Positions 1 through 8,789 of a stretch of 51,883 nucleotides of DNA are shown here, one piece after another. The stretch comes from AWTP1-13 sp035550075 (lineage in GTDB: Bacteria > Pseudomonadota > Alphaproteobacteria > Rhizobiales > Hyphomicrobiaceae): positions 1-51,883 of the forward strand of contig DASZQG010000123.1 of assembly GCA_035550075.1 (NCBI GenBank), read 5' to 3'. Position 1 is the stretch's first letter. Each line of letters begins with the position of its first letter. Made by a program: the position numbers and the translations under genes. The notes beneath the pieces were generated by a model. That model was given only the letters and a program-made list of their open reading frames with translations, was not told the DNA's origin and searched no databases.

Positions 1-452
1 GCCAGAAAGGGCGGCATGCGCAGAGTGCCGTTCTCCTCCAGGAACCGCGCGACAGCCTGCGGCCGCGCTCCGCGCAGCCGCGCCAGAGTAACGTGCGGGC
101 GGTACTCCCGGCCCTCGGGCTCGAGGCCCGCGGCTCGGGCCGCACGGTCGTGGGCCCGATAGAGGGCCTGGTGCGGCTCCTCCTCGTGCACGCCGGCCCA
201 TAGCGCCCGGACGTCGCGACCGCCGAAGGCGCCCACTCCGGCAATGTTGACGGTAAACGGTTCGGCGCGGACTTCCGCAAGCGCGTCCGCCAGTTCATCG
301 GCCGTGCGTCCGTCGATATCGCCGAAGAAGCGAACCGTGATGTGCATGTTCTCCGATTCGATCCAGCGGGCACCCGGCAGCGGAGACCGGATGAGACCGA
401 GCCTGGTCGTGATCTGCGCCGGGATCTCGAGAGCGCTGAAAAGCCTCGGCAT
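1..452 (-). CDS. thpR: RNA 2',3'-cyclic phosphodiesterase (LigT/ThpR family), C-terminus cut by window edge
   Basis: The minus-strand frame starts at an ATG (450-452) reading MPRLFSALEIP and runs off the left edge with no stop. Both signature motifs of the 2H phosphoesterase superfamily are present: HITVRFFGD near residues 37-45 and HVTLAR about 80 residues further on. The two HxT motifs form the active site that opens 2',3'-cyclic phosphates on RNA ends in this family. The start lies only 6 bases after the stop of the tesA-like gene, so the two are probably co-transcribed. About 150 residues are visible of a family that is usually 175-190 long, so little is missing. Confidence 0.88.
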   Translation of the reverse strand, partial: MPRLFSALEIPAQITTRLGLIRSPLPGARWIESENMHITVRFFGDIDGRTADELADALAEVRAEPFTVNIAGVGAFGGRDVRALWAGVHEEEPHQALYRAHDRAARAAGLEPEGREYRPHVTLARLRGARPQAVARFLEENGTLRMPPFL

Positions 453-458
453 CAACCT

Positions 459-1154
459 TCAGCCCTTCGAGTGCGCGAGCCGGTGCGCTTCGGCGCGCGC
501 CAGCAGGGTTTCCACGGAGGGCAGAATGCGCGTCACGATTTCGGCGACACCGCGGGCGTTGGGGTGCATCCCGTCACTCAGATTGAATTTGTCATTGAGG
601 GCGACGCCGTCGAGGAAAAACGGATAGAGGATGACGCCATGTTTCCTGGCAAGATCCGGATAGATGGCATCGAACGCGCGCGCGTACGTGTCCCCCAGAT
701 TGCGCGGCGCCATCATGCCCGCCAGCAGAACCTCACAGCCGCCTTTTTTTAGCTCCGTAATGATCTTGTCCAGGTTGGCTTTGGCGAGCGCAGGATCAAG
801 TCCGCGCAGCGCGTCGTTGGCACCGAGCTCCAGAATAACGGCGTCGGTGTGTGCCGGGACCGCCCAATTGAGCCTTTCCAGCCCGGCTGCCGTGGTATCG
901 CCCGAAACACCGGCATTGATGACATCGACGGCATGGCCTCGCGCCTTCAACGCGCGAGCGAGTTGTGCCGGGAAAGCGTCCGAGGCCTTGAGCTGAAACC
1001 CCGCAACCAGGCTGTCGCCCAGCACCACAAGGCGCAAGGGCGTGGCTTTCTCCTGCGCCAAGGCGCCGGTTGCCGCAACAGCGAGCAACCAATTGCAGAG
1101 GAGTACGCGAAACACCATGTTTGCCAGGGCCGCGCGGGATGGCAGCATCGACAT
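459..1154 (-). CDS. tesA: Periplasmic SGNH/GDSL hydrolase, TesA-like arylesterase/lysophospholipase
   Basis: This 231-residue protein has an N-terminal signal peptide with probable cleavage after ALA at residues 31-33, so it should act in the periplasm. SGNH block I is GDSL at 46-49 with Ser48 as nucleophile. Block III is GAND at 111-114, and block V is DGMH with Asp194 and His197 completing the triad. This matches TesA, the multifunctional thioesterase I/arylesterase/lysophospholipase L1. The gene diverges from a ybbA-ybbP pair across 94 bases, the same tesA/ybbAP arrangement known from many proteobacteria, which supports the call. The true substrate, thioester or aryl ester, cannot be decided from the sequence. 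Confidence 0.9.
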   Translation of the reverse strand: MSMLPSRAALANMVFRVLLCNWLLAVAATGALAQEKATPLRLVVLGDSLVAGFQLKASDAFPAQLARALKARGHAVDVINAGVSGDTTAAGLERLNWAVPAHTDAVILELGANDALRGLDPALAKANLDKIITELKKGGCEVLLAGMMAPRNLGDTYARAFDAIYPDLARKHGVILYPFFLDGVALNDKFNLSDGMHPNARGVAEIVTRILPSVETLLARAEAHRLAHSKG

Positions 1155-1248
1155 GCGTTCTCCTTGGATCCAGACGTCAGCCGTAACGACCGTGACTTAG
1201 AAACTTGCAGAGCCCGGGGCAAGTCCGGGGCGGGAGCCAATCGCAATC

Positions 1249-1938
1249 GTGGCACAACCTGTCATTTCGCTGGACGGCGTATCCCTGACGCTCACGAGCC
1301 GCGCGGGCCCGGTGGAGGTGCTCCGGCATGTCGATCTCCATGTGATGCCGGGTGAATCGGTGGCTATTGTCGGGCCCAGCGGATCGGGCAAGACGTCGCT
1401 GCTCATGGTCGTGGCAGGACTGGAGAAAGCTTCTTCCGGCGGCGTGCGCGTTGCCGGCCACGATTTCATGGCGCTCGGCGAGGATGCGCTGGCGCTGGTG
1501 CGCGGACCTAACATAGGCATCGTCTTTCAGTCGTTCCACCTGGTGCCGACCATGACGGCACTGGAGAATGTAGCGCTGCCGCTGGAGTTCGCCGGCCGGC
1601 CGGAGGCCTTCGATGCGGCGCGGGCACTTCTGGGCGAGGTCGGCCTGTCGCAGCGCGCCGAGCATTTTCCCGCCCAGCTTTCCGGAGGCGAGCAGCAGCG
1701 CGTCGCCATCGCCCGGGCGCTCAGTGTGCGTCCCCAGATCATCCTCGCCGACGAGCCGACCGGCAATCTCGACGGCACCACCGGCAAGCAGGTGATCGAT
1801 CTGCTGTTCGACCTGCAGCGCCGGCGGCAGGCAACCATGCTGCTGGTCACGCACGATTCCGATCTGGCGCGGAGATGCGATCGGATGGTGCGCATGACCA
1901 ACGGTCAGGTGGCCGTCGAGACGCTGGCTTGCGCATGA
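1249..1938 (+). CDS. ybbA: ABC transporter ATP-binding protein, YbbA/LolD type
   Basis: This 229-residue ATPase of the MacB/LolD group has Walker A GPSGSGKT at 42-49, the signature LSGGEQQ at 144-150, Walker B IILADE at 164-169 followed by PTGNLD, and the H-loop histidine at 202. The PTGNLD form is typical of ATPases paired with FtsX/MacB permeases. The start is a GTG preceded by a purine-rich CGGGAG. Its stop overlaps the ATG of the next gene (ATGA at 1935-1938), so translation is coupled to the permease. The pair probably acts on envelope lipids or proteins rather than importing solutes; the substrate of YbbAP systems is not settled. Confidence 0.93.
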   Translation: MAQPVISLDGVSLTLTSRAGPVEVLRHVDLHVMPGESVAIVGPSGSGKTSLLMVVAGLEKASSGGVRVAGHDFMALGEDALALVRGPNIGIVFQSFHLVPTMTALENVALPLEFAGRPEAFDAARALLGEVGLSQRAEHFPAQLSGGEQQRVAIARALSVRPQIILADEPTGNLDGTTGKQVIDLLFDLQRRRQATMLLVTHDSDLARRCDRMVRMTNGQVAVETLACA

Positions 1939-4514
1939 GCGTCACTGCACTCGAGCAGGCGCCGCGGGCGCTTTTGAGTGGCTGGCCGCTGGCGCTGAGG
2001 CTTGTGCTGCGCGAGCAGCGCAACGGGCTGCGCGGCTTTTACGTCTTCATTGCCTGTGTCGCGCTCGGCGTGGCCGTGATCACCGGCGTCGGCTCGCTGG
2101 CCGACGCGTTGCGCGCCGGCTTCGAACGGCAAGGCGAGGCAATGCTGGGCGGCGATGTGGTGCTGTCACGCCCGCACAAGCCGCTTGACGCGGCGGAGCG
2201 CGCCTGGCTGGCGCACCGTGGCACGGTGAGCGAAAGCGCCAATATGCGCGCAATGGCCCGCCGCGTGGACGGCTCCGACCAGGCGCTGGTTGAGGTGAAA
2301 GGCGTGGACGGGGCCTATCCGCTGGCGGGCGAAGTGAGGCTGGCGGGCGGGGCCGCACTGCAGGAGGTTCTTCGAGACGGTGCCGCAGCGGCCGTGGATC
2401 CGATTTTGCTGGCGCGGCTGGGCCTGAAAATCGGCGACCAGCTTTCAATCGGCACCTTGCAGCTGACTGTACGCGACACCATCGAGACCGAGTCGGACAG
2501 GCTTAGCGCGAGGCTCACCGTCGGCCCGCGGGTTCTGATGTCCCTCGATACGCTTCGGCGCACGGGTTTGATCGAGCCGGGCAGCCTGGTGGGCTGGCGC
2601 TACGCGCTCAAGCTTTCCGGCGATGCCGGGAAGACCGGTGCCGGCCTGCGCAAGTTTCGCGATGACGTAAAGGCGGCCCTGCCCGAAGCCGGCTTCACAA
2701 TACGCGACCGGCGCGATCCCTCCCCTCGCGTATCGCAAACATTGGAGCGGCTTCGCCAATTTCTCACGCTTGTCGGCCTTACGGCGCTGCTTGTCGGCGG
2801 CGTGGGCGTTGCCAACGCCGTCGCGACGTATATCGATCGGCGCCGCAAGGTGATTGCAGCCTTCAAAAGCCTGGGCGCGACGAGCCGCGTTGTGTTCGGG
2901 CTGCACCTGCTGCAGGTGCTTCTCATGGCCGGTATCGGCGTCGCGCTCGGCATCGCGCTGGGATCGCTCATCCCGTTCGGCCTCGTGGCTTGGTTCGGCG
3001 ACATGCTTCCGATCCGGGCGGATCTTGGCTTGGGTGCGGACAGTGTTTTGGTGGCGTCGTCCTATGGGGTGCTGGTGGCGTTGTTGTTCGCGCTCTGGCC
3101 GTTGGGGCGGGCCGAGCAGGTTCGCCCCGCCGTGTTGTTCCGCGACGAGGTAGCGCCGGAACGCGTGCTGCCCCGCCCGCGGATCATCGCGCTGACCCTC
3201 TCGGCGGCAGTCCTGGTTGCGGTGCTGGCTATCCTGAGCGCCGACGCGCGGCTGCTGGCCTTCTACTATTGCCTCGCGGTTGTCGGAATTTTCGCGGTCT
3301 TCCTGCTGCTCGGATCGCTGGTGAGCTGGGTGGCTCGGCGGATACCCCGGCCGCGCCAGCCTGAGCTGGCACTGGCTGTCGGCAACCTGGGCGCACCCGG
3401 CGGACTGACGCGCTCCATCGTGCTTTCGCTGGGAGCTGGCCTGTCGCTGCTTGTGGCCGTCATGCTCGTCAACAGCTCGATCGTTGCCGAGCTGACCGAG
3501 CGGCTACCCGCAGAAAGCCCGAGTTATTTCGTGCTGGATATCAAGCGGCCGGAAATCGCGGCGTTCGAAAGCCTTGTGCGGCGTGAATTCCCCGGAGCCC
3601 AGGTTCGGTCGGCGCCGATGCTGCGTGGCCGCATCGTCAAGGTCGGGCAGCGCCCCGCCGAGCAGGTGAAGGCGCCACCGGAAGCACAGTGGGTGCTCAA
3701 TGGCGATCGCGGGCTGACCTATTCCGAGGGCGTGCCGGAGGGTTCGCGTGTCGTGGCCGGGTCCTGGTGGCCGGCGCACTATTCGGGGGAGCCTCTGGTG
3801 TCGTTCGAGGCGGACATCGCCAAAGGCCTGGGCCTCAAGATCGGAGACAGCGTTACCGTCAATGTGCTGGGGCGCAACGTCACGGCCCGCATCGCGAATC
3901 TGCGCGAGGTGAAATGGGAGTCGCTTTCGCTCAATTTTGTCCTGGTGTTTTCTCCCAACACCCTTGCCGGTGCGCCGCATAATCTGCTCGCGACCGTCAC
4001 CCTTCCCAAGGATGCGCCACTCGCCGCCGAGGCAATTCTCGCGCAGAGGATGGGACGGGAGTTTCCGGCCACGACGGCGGTGCGCGTCAAGGACGCCATC
4101 GAAGCGTTCGATGCCATTTTCCAGCGCATCATGGTCGCCGTGCGCGCGGCCAGCGGCATCACCCTGCTTGCCGGCGCGTTCGTGCTGGCGGGCGCGCTGG
4201 CCACGGCGCAGCGCCGGCGCATCCAGCAGGCGGTCATCCTGAAAACGCTCGGCGCGACGCGCCGGCGGATCCTGGCCTCCCATCTTGCCGAGTACGCGAT
4301 CCTTGCAGTGTTAACGTCGTTCATCGCGCTCGGGATCGGAGCGGTCGCGGCCTGGATCACCGTGGTCCACATCATGCACCTGGACTTCGTGTTTTCCGGC
4401 GCCGCGGCCGCCGAGGCCATCGGGCTGGCCGTCGCGTTGGTGGGCCTGTTCGGCGGCTTTGGCACCTGGAGGGTTCTGAGGGCGCCCGCCGTGCCATATC
4501 TGCGTGCGGAATGA
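1935..4514 (+). CDS. ybbP: FtsX-like ABC permease, YbbP family
   Basis: This 859-residue inner-membrane protein starts at the ATG overlapping the ybbA stop. It has a transmembrane helix near residues 30-55, a large periplasmic domain, an FtsX-type membrane block from about 275, a second periplasmic domain, and a C-terminal FtsX block from about 734 to the end. Length and two-block architecture match the COG3127 (YbbP) permeases. In this superfamily the ATPase drives movement of the periplasmic domains instead of solute passage. An in-frame start 60 bases upstream was rejected because it lies inside ybbA and lacks the overlap signal. Confidence 0.92.
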   Translation: MSVTALEQAPRALLSGWPLALRLVLREQRNGLRGFYVFIACVALGVAVITGVGSLADALRAGFERQGEAMLGGDVVLSRPHKPLDAAERAWLAHRGTVSESANMRAMARRVDGSDQALVEVKGVDGAYPLAGEVRLAGGAALQEVLRDGAAAAVDPILLARLGLKIGDQLSIGTLQLTVRDTIETESDRLSARLTVGPRVLMSLDTLRRTGLIEPGSLVGWRYALKLSGDAGKTGAGLRKFRDDVKAALPEAGFTIRDRRDPSPRVSQTLERLRQFLTLVGLTALLVGGVGVANAVATYIDRRRKVIAAFKSLGATSRVVFGLHLLQVLLMAGIGVALGIALGSLIPFGLVAWFGDMLPIRADLGLGADSVLVASSYGVLVALLFALWPLGRAEQVRPAVLFRDEVAPERVLPRPRIIALTLSAAVLVAVLAILSADARLLAFYYCLAVVGIFAVFLLLGSLVSWVARRIPRPRQPELALAVGNLGAPGGLTRSIVLSLGAGLSLLVAVMLVNSSIVAELTERLPAESPSYFVLDIKRPEIAAFESLVRREFPGAQVRSAPMLRGRIVKVGQRPAEQVKAPPEAQWVLNGDRGLTYSEGVPEGSRVVAGSWWPAHYSGEPLVSFEADIAKGLGLKIGDSVTVNVLGRNVTARIANLREVKWESLSLNFVLVFSPNTLAGAPHNLLATVTLPKDAPLAAEAILAQRMGREFPATTAVRVKDAIEAFDAIFQRIMVAVRAASGITLLAGAFVLAGALATAQRRRIQQAVILKTLGATRRRILASHLAEYAILAVLTSFIALGIGAVAAWITVVHIMHLDFVFSGAAAAEAIGLAVALVGLFGGFGTWRVLRAPAVPYLRAE

Positions 4515-4572
4515 TGCCACTTGCCAAGCTGGTGCTAAGTTCCCACCTTGTTAATAGGCAGTTGCGGCGTGT

Positions 4573-4594
4573 GGTCCTTGCAACAACAAGGGCC
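4573..4594 (+). promoter_or_regulatory. Hairpin in the leader before the BI-1 gene
   Basis: Arms GGTCCTTG (4573-4580) and CAAGGGCC (4587-4594) pair over 8 positions, including one G-T pair, around a 6-base loop. There is no T-run after it, so it is not a standard terminator. It sits 63 bases before the start codon at 4657, in the likely 5' untranslated region. A role in leader structure is only inference. Confidence 0.35.
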
Positions 4595-4656
4595 TGACAC
4601 CATAATTACCGCAAGCGGACCCGCGTGGTTCGCCTAAAGTCGAAGGGAAGGATGCT

Positions 4657-5451
4657 ATGGCACAGATCGACAACAGGTATGCGCAGGCCGGTTCGGGCGC
4701 GCAAACCGGCGTCGTAGTGGATGAAGGCCTGCGCGCATACATGCTGCGCGTCTACAACTACATGACGGGCGGCGTCGCCCTTACCGGGCTCGTAGCCTAC
4801 CTCGTTTTCAACTACGCCGTGACCACCGATCCCGCGCTCGCGGTCACCGGCGGCCGCGTCATCGCCCTGCACAGGGGTCTCTATCTCACCCCCTTCGGAC
4901 AGGCGATTTTCACCGGCCCGCTGATGTGGGTCTTGATGCTCGCGCCGCTCGGCTTTGTGTTCTTCCTGTCCTGGCGGATCTACAAGATGAGCGTCGGGGC
5001 CGCGCAGCTCACCTTCTGGCTGTTCGCAGCCGTGATGGGCGCGTCGCTGTCGACGATCTTCCTGCGCTACACCGCGCAGTCCATCACCCAGGTGTTCTTC
5101 GTGACGGCGGCGGCGTTCGGCGCCCTCAGCCTCTACGGCTATACCACGCGCAAGGACCTCTCCGGCTGGGGCTCCTTCCTGTTCATGGGCCTGATCGGGA
5201 TCATCCTCGCCGCGCTGGTCAACCTGTTCCTGCAGTCGAGCGCGCTGCAGTTCGCGATCTCGGCCATTGGCGTGCTGGTGTTTGCGGGCCTCACCGCCTA
5301 CGACACCCAGCAGATCAAGGACAACTACTACGCGGTGATGTCGGACATGACGGCAACCTCCAAGGCGGCCGTGATGGGAGCCTTGAACCTCTATCTCGAC
5401 TTCATCAACATGTTCATTTCGCTGCTCCAGCTGTTCGGCAATCGCGAGTGA
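4657..5451 (+). CDS. Bax inhibitor-1/YccA family membrane protein
   Basis: This 264-residue protein has a polar N-terminus (about 1-35) followed by seven predicted hydrophobic segments and a short charged tail. The C-terminal signature GLTAYDTQQIKD with the later NLYLDFINMF is characteristic of the UPF0005/BI-1 family (YccA, YbhL, TMBIM). Family members are pH-sensitive ion-leak channels or modulators of the FtsH protease in the inner membrane; which applies here is unknown. The ATG is preceded by GGGAAGGA at good spacing. The gene appears monocistronic, with a strong terminator 27 bases after the stop. Confidence 0.93.
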   Translation: MAQIDNRYAQAGSGAQTGVVVDEGLRAYMLRVYNYMTGGVALTGLVAYLVFNYAVTTDPALAVTGGRVIALHRGLYLTPFGQAIFTGPLMWVLMLAPLGFVFFLSWRIYKMSVGAAQLTFWLFAAVMGASLSTIFLRYTAQSITQVFFVTAAAFGALSLYGYTTRKDLSGWGSFLFMGLIGIILAALVNLFLQSSALQFAISAIGVLVFAGLTAYDTQQIKDNYYAVMSDMTATSKAAVMGALNLYLDFINMFISLLQLFGNRE

Positions 5452-5477
5452 ACGGCTGAACGACGCTAGGAAATGAA

Positions 5478-5503
5478 GGGCCCCGCCTTCGGCGGGGCCC
5501 TTT
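5478..5503 (+). terminator. Rho-independent terminator after the BI-1 gene
   Basis: A perfect 10-bp GC-rich stem (GGGCCCCGCC at 5478-5487 with GGCGGGGCCC at 5491-5500) encloses a TTC loop and is followed by TTT. AAs precede the stem, so it may also work weakly in the other direction. Confidence 0.85.
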
Positions 5504-5559
5504 GCATATGGCAGGCCGGCTCGGCAAAATGCCAACCCCGTTCCTGAGCAGAGACGCCC

Positions 5560-6114
5560 ATGACCAAGCCAACTTTGCGCCCCGCCGCCGTCACCGATAT
5601 TCCGGCAATCAGTGCCATCTACCGCGAGGCAGTGCTGCACGGCACGGCCAGCTTCGAACTCGACCCGCCAACCGAACAGGAAATGCTGCAGCGCTACCGG
5701 ACCATCGTCGATGCCGGCTATCCTTATTTTGTCGGGGAGCTCGATGGCGCGGTTGTCGGGTATGCCTATGCGGGGGCGTACCGAACCCGCCCCGCCTATC
5801 GGTTCACGGTTGAGAATTCCGTCTACATCGCGCCCGAGGCGCAGGGCAAAGGCGTGGGCCGGGCGTTGCTGCAGGCGCTGATCGAAGCCTGCACCGCGCG
5901 GCATTACCGGCTGATGATCGCCGTCATTGGCGACTCCGGCCACCAGGCCTCGATCGGCCTGCACCGGCGGCTCGGCTTCCGCTTTTGCGGCACGCTGCAC
6001 TCGGTTGGCTACAAGTTCGGCCGCTGGCTGGACAGCGTCATCATGGAGCTGCCGCTCGCCGAAGGCGACACGACCCCGCCGCGCGAGGAACCGCCTTCGT
6101 CAGCCCGCCGCTAG
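5560..6114 (+). CDS. GNAT N-acetyltransferase, phosphinothricin/methionine-sulfoximine acetyltransferase type
   Basis: This 184-residue single-domain GNAT protein carries the acetyl-CoA motif EAQGKGVGRALL around residues 92-103 and a later IGLHRRLGFRFCGTL segment. The pattern of IPAIxxIYxxAVxxGTASFE near the N-terminus with VGYKFGRWLDSVIME near the C-terminus is that of Pat/Bar/MddA proteins, which N-acetylate phosphinothricin, methionine sulfoximine or related amino acids in the cytoplasm. The last 15 bases overlap the convergent DUF2794 gene. The exact acceptor is not predictable. Confidence 0.88.
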   Translation: MTKPTLRPAAVTDIPAISAIYREAVLHGTASFELDPPTEQEMLQRYRTIVDAGYPYFVGELDGAVVGYAYAGAYRTRPAYRFTVENSVYIAPEAQGKGVGRALLQALIEACTARHYRLMIAVIGDSGHQASIGLHRRLGFRFCGTLHSVGYKFGRWLDSVIMELPLAEGDTTPPREEPPSSARR

Positions 6115-6510
6115 TCTGAGGCCAGGGTCGAGGACGCTCAGCACCCGCTTGAGATCGTGGCCGCGCTTGAGGATCAGCCCCGTCGCGGCGATCACGCTGT
6201 AGGCCCCCTGGCGGCGTGCCAGCTTGGGCGACTTCTCGATGCGGTAGAGGGGGACTTCGCTGGAGCGGCGGAAAACCGAGAACACCGCCCTGTCGCGTTC
6301 GAAATCGATCGCGTAGTCGCGCCACTCGCCGGCCGCGACCTTGCGGCCGTAAACGGAGAGAATTTCGTTGAGCTCGTGGCGGTCGAAGGTGGCGGCGCGG
6401 GGGGCGGGGGGCGTTCGGAAGGCGGTAACGACAGAGCCCGCGCCGCCGCGCGGGCTCACCGGTATTGGGTCGGCATCGCTCAAGGGCGCCTCCTGTGGAT
6501 CAGGCCCCAT
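6100..6510 (-). CDS. DUF2794 domain-containing protein
   Basis: This 136-residue protein has a disordered Pro/Ala-rich first third followed by a conserved core reading FDRHELNEILSVYGRKVAAG, then EWRDYAIDF and VFRRSSEVPLYRIEK. This matches DUF2794, a short family largely confined to alphaproteobacteria and of unknown function. It lies downstream of gshB on the same strand with 174 bases between, and converges on the GNAT gene with a 15-bp tail overlap. No catalytic motif or membrane segment is visible. Confidence 0.85.
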   Translation of the reverse strand: MGPDPQEAPLSDADPIPVSPRGGAGSVVTAFRTPPAPRAATFDRHELNEILSVYGRKVAAGEWRDYAIDFERDRAVFSVFRRSSEVPLYRIEKSPKLARRQGAYSVIAATGLILKRGHDLKRVLSVLDPGLRLAAG

Positions 6511-6684
6511 GATCTCACGTCCCTGGGCAAATTCAAGAGACGTTGGCGCGGCCGGTGGCGTCGGGCAGGGGCCTCGGCGCCTGTCTCAGGCCGCCCCGAG
6601 ACCGCCCCGGCCAGGCTCCCTCGCTGTGCGCAAAGAATCGGCACCCGCGCCGTCCGTCAGCCTCAAAATCAGTGCCGATGCGCT

Positions 6685-7638
6685 TCATCCTGCGCGGGCG
6701 CGAACCCGACGCTCCAGGGCGTCCAGGATCTGCACCGCGAGATCGACGCCGCTGACCAGGGCATATTCCCTTATCAAGGTTGGAGAGGTGACGTTCACTT
6801 CGTTGAGGTGCCCGAAAATGAGGTCGAGGCCCGCGAATATGATGCCCTCTGCGTTCAGCAGCTTGATGACCTCCTTGCAGATCTGCTCTTCGTGCTCCGT
6901 CAGCTTGTCGAGCTGCGGTGAGCCGCCGACGTGAATATTGGCGCGGAAATCGCCGGCTGCCGGGACGCGGCGCAAAACGCCGGCGATCCGGCCCTCCAGC
7001 ACCAGCACGCGCTTGTCGCCCTGCATGATCTCCGGGATGTATTTCTGTACGATGATCGGCTCCTTGCCCGACTGCGCAAGGACGAACTCCACCGAGCTGG
7101 TGAAGTCGAGGCTCTTTGGCGAGGACTTGATGACGCTGGTGCCGCCGCCCAGAAACACCGGCTTCACCACCACCTCCTCGAAAGGGGCACTGAACCGCCG
7201 GATGTCCTCCATCCGCCGGCCGATGTAGGTGTCGGGCATGAATCGATGCAGCTCGAGCGCGCGCAGCTTCTCGGAGAAATTGCGTATCGCACGCGGCGGA
7301 TTGAACATCACGACGCGCGGCTCCAGCAGCTCCAGCAGGAACGTGTTGGCGACGTAGGCCATGTCGAACGGCGGATCCTGGCGTATGAGCACGATATCCT
7401 GCTCAGCGAGGGCGATCGCGCCTTCGTGCGTGACGGTGAAGTGGGCGCCTTTGCGATCCTCCAGTCGCACGCCGCGCGCGTGCGCCAGCAACTCGCCGTT
7501 GCGAAAGGCAACATCCTCGGGCTGGAACACGCTGATGGCATGCCCGCGCTTTTGCGCCTCGAGCATGAGCGCGAACGTGGTGTCCCCTACAATGTTGATA
7601 CCCTCGATGGGGTCCATCTGCACGCCCACGCGGATCAC
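6685..7638 (-). CDS. gshB: Glutathione synthase
   Basis: This 317-residue ATP-grasp ligase joins gamma-glutamylcysteine and glycine in the last step of glutathione synthesis in the cytoplasm. The N-terminus VGVQMDPIEGINIVGDTTF, the mid-protein ERLI/VRQDPPFDMAY-type segment (here LIRQDPPFDMAYV) and the ATP-grasp VVVKPVFLGGGTSVIK segment are diagnostic, and the length matches the family (about 315). The start is a GTG with an excellent AGGAGG seven bases upstream. It follows the isocitrate-lyase-like gene on the same strand after 88 bases; no gshA is in the window. Confidence 0.95.
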   Translation of the reverse strand: MIRVGVQMDPIEGINIVGDTTFALMLEAQKRGHAISVFQPEDVAFRNGELLAHARGVRLEDRKGAHFTVTHEGAIALAEQDIVLIRQDPPFDMAYVANTFLLELLEPRVVMFNPPRAIRNFSEKLRALELHRFMPDTYIGRRMEDIRRFSAPFEEVVVKPVFLGGGTSVIKSSPKSLDFTSSVEFVLAQSGKEPIIVQKYIPEIMQGDKRVLVLEGRIAGVLRRVPAAGDFRANIHVGGSPQLDKLTEHEEQICKEVIKLLNAEGIIFAGLDLIFGHLNEVNVTSPTLIREYALVSGVDLAVQILDALERRVRARAG

Positions 7639-7726
7639 AGAAGTTCCTCCTGCTCAGTTTGGAAAAGCTGAAGCCTTGGACCTGATCGCCGATCCGGTTT
7701 TGACCGGTCCGGCCTCGGCCATCGGC

Positions 7727-8593
7727 TCACGCCTCCGGCCAGCGTTTCTCGAATGCCCAAACGTCTTCAAAGCCGATCATGCGACAGAACTTGTCGAAGG
7801 AATAGAGATCTCCGGCGACTGTATCGCTTGACCCCGTCTCCTTGAGCACGCCGTAGACGTGTTCCATCGCCTTGGACGCGGCGAGAAGACCCGTCACCGG
7901 AAAGATAGCGATCCTGTAGCCGAGCTCCTCGAGCCGCTTCCTGGGCAAAATCGGTGTCCGGCCGCCGTCGGCAAGGTTGGCCAGCAACGGCACATCGAAG
8001 TGAGTGCCGATGCGCGCCATCTCCTCCTCGCTCTCCGGGCTCTCGATGAACAGCACATCGGCGCCCGCTCGCGCATACGCCTCGCCCCGGCGCAGCGCCT
8101 CATCGAGACCGTGTTGGGTGCGGGCGTCGGTGCGGGCAATGATCAGGAAATCGGGAGAGGAGCGGCTTGCGACTGCCACCTCGATCTTGCGCACCATCTG
8201 CTCGATGGGTACCACCCGGCGGCCCAGCGTGTGCCCGCACTTCTTTGGAAACACCTGGTCCTCAAGCTGGATCGCTGCGGCGCCGGCCGCCTCGTAGCCA
8301 CGCACGGTGCGCTCGACATTGAGCAGGCCGCCAAAGCCCGTGTCCGCGTCGCAAATCACCGGCGTCTTTGTGCCGCCGCAGATCTGGGCCACGCGACTGA
8401 CCATTTCCCCATAGCCAATCAGGCCGGCATCCGGCAGCCCGAGGTGGGAGGCGGTGACCCCGAACCCGGTCATGTAGAGCGCCTTGAAGCCCATCCGGTC
8501 GGCGATCTTCGCGGAAATCATGTCGAAGACGCCGGGGGCTGTGAGCAGCCCTTTCTCTCCGAGCGCCTGTCTGAGCCCTTTTCCAGGAAGCAT
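7727..8593 (-). CDS. Isocitrate lyase/PEP mutase superfamily enzyme (oxaloacetate decarboxylase or carboxyvinyl-carboxyphosphonate mutase-like)
   Basis: This 288-residue alpha/beta barrel enzyme has the Mg-binding segment CDADTGFGG (81-89), ED at 111-112 and the lyase loop KKCGH at 117-121. Cys119 sits where the catalytic cysteine lies in isocitrate and methylisocitrate lyases. The overall length, with no large insertions, fits the short PEP-mutase/oxaloacetate-decarboxylase branch rather than true isocitrate lyase. The reaction is probably C-C cleavage of a 2-hydroxy or 2-oxo acid. It is transcribed away from the peptide-type ABC operon across a 196-base shared promoter region. The specific substrate is uncertain. 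Confidence 0.85.
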   Translation of the reverse strand: MLPGKGLRQALGEKGLLTAPGVFDMISAKIADRMGFKALYMTGFGVTASHLGLPDAGLIGYGEMVSRVAQICGGTKTPVICDADTGFGGLLNVERTVRGYEAAGAAAIQLEDQVFPKKCGHTLGRRVVPIEQMVRKIEVAVASRSSPDFLIIARTDARTQHGLDEALRRGEAYARAGADVLFIESPESEEEMARIGTHFDVPLLANLADGGRTPILPRKRLEELGYRIAIFPVTGLLAASKAMEHVYGVLKETGSSDTVAGDLYSFDKFCRMIGFEDVWAFEKRWPEA

Positions 8594-8789
8594 GGTTTAT
8601 CCTCGCGCTGCCATTGTCAGGACGGCAGATTTCCAGGATCGTACCGCTCCCTGCGCGTCCGTGGGCAGGCCTTGCACGAAAGATGGGATTTGAAAAGTTC
8701 GCAGATTTGAACGATGCTTCGCGTAATAGCGCCCCCCTCCCGGGCGGTGGGGCGTGCAACAACCTTTTAAACAAGGGAGGAAACCCGAC

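Noticed and set aside
4606..6000. 464-codon open frame on the minus strand across the BI-1 and GNAT genes
   Set aside because: It is antisense to two clear genes, crosses a strong terminator, and its Arg/His/Gly-rich translation matches no family. High GC keeps such frames open by chance.
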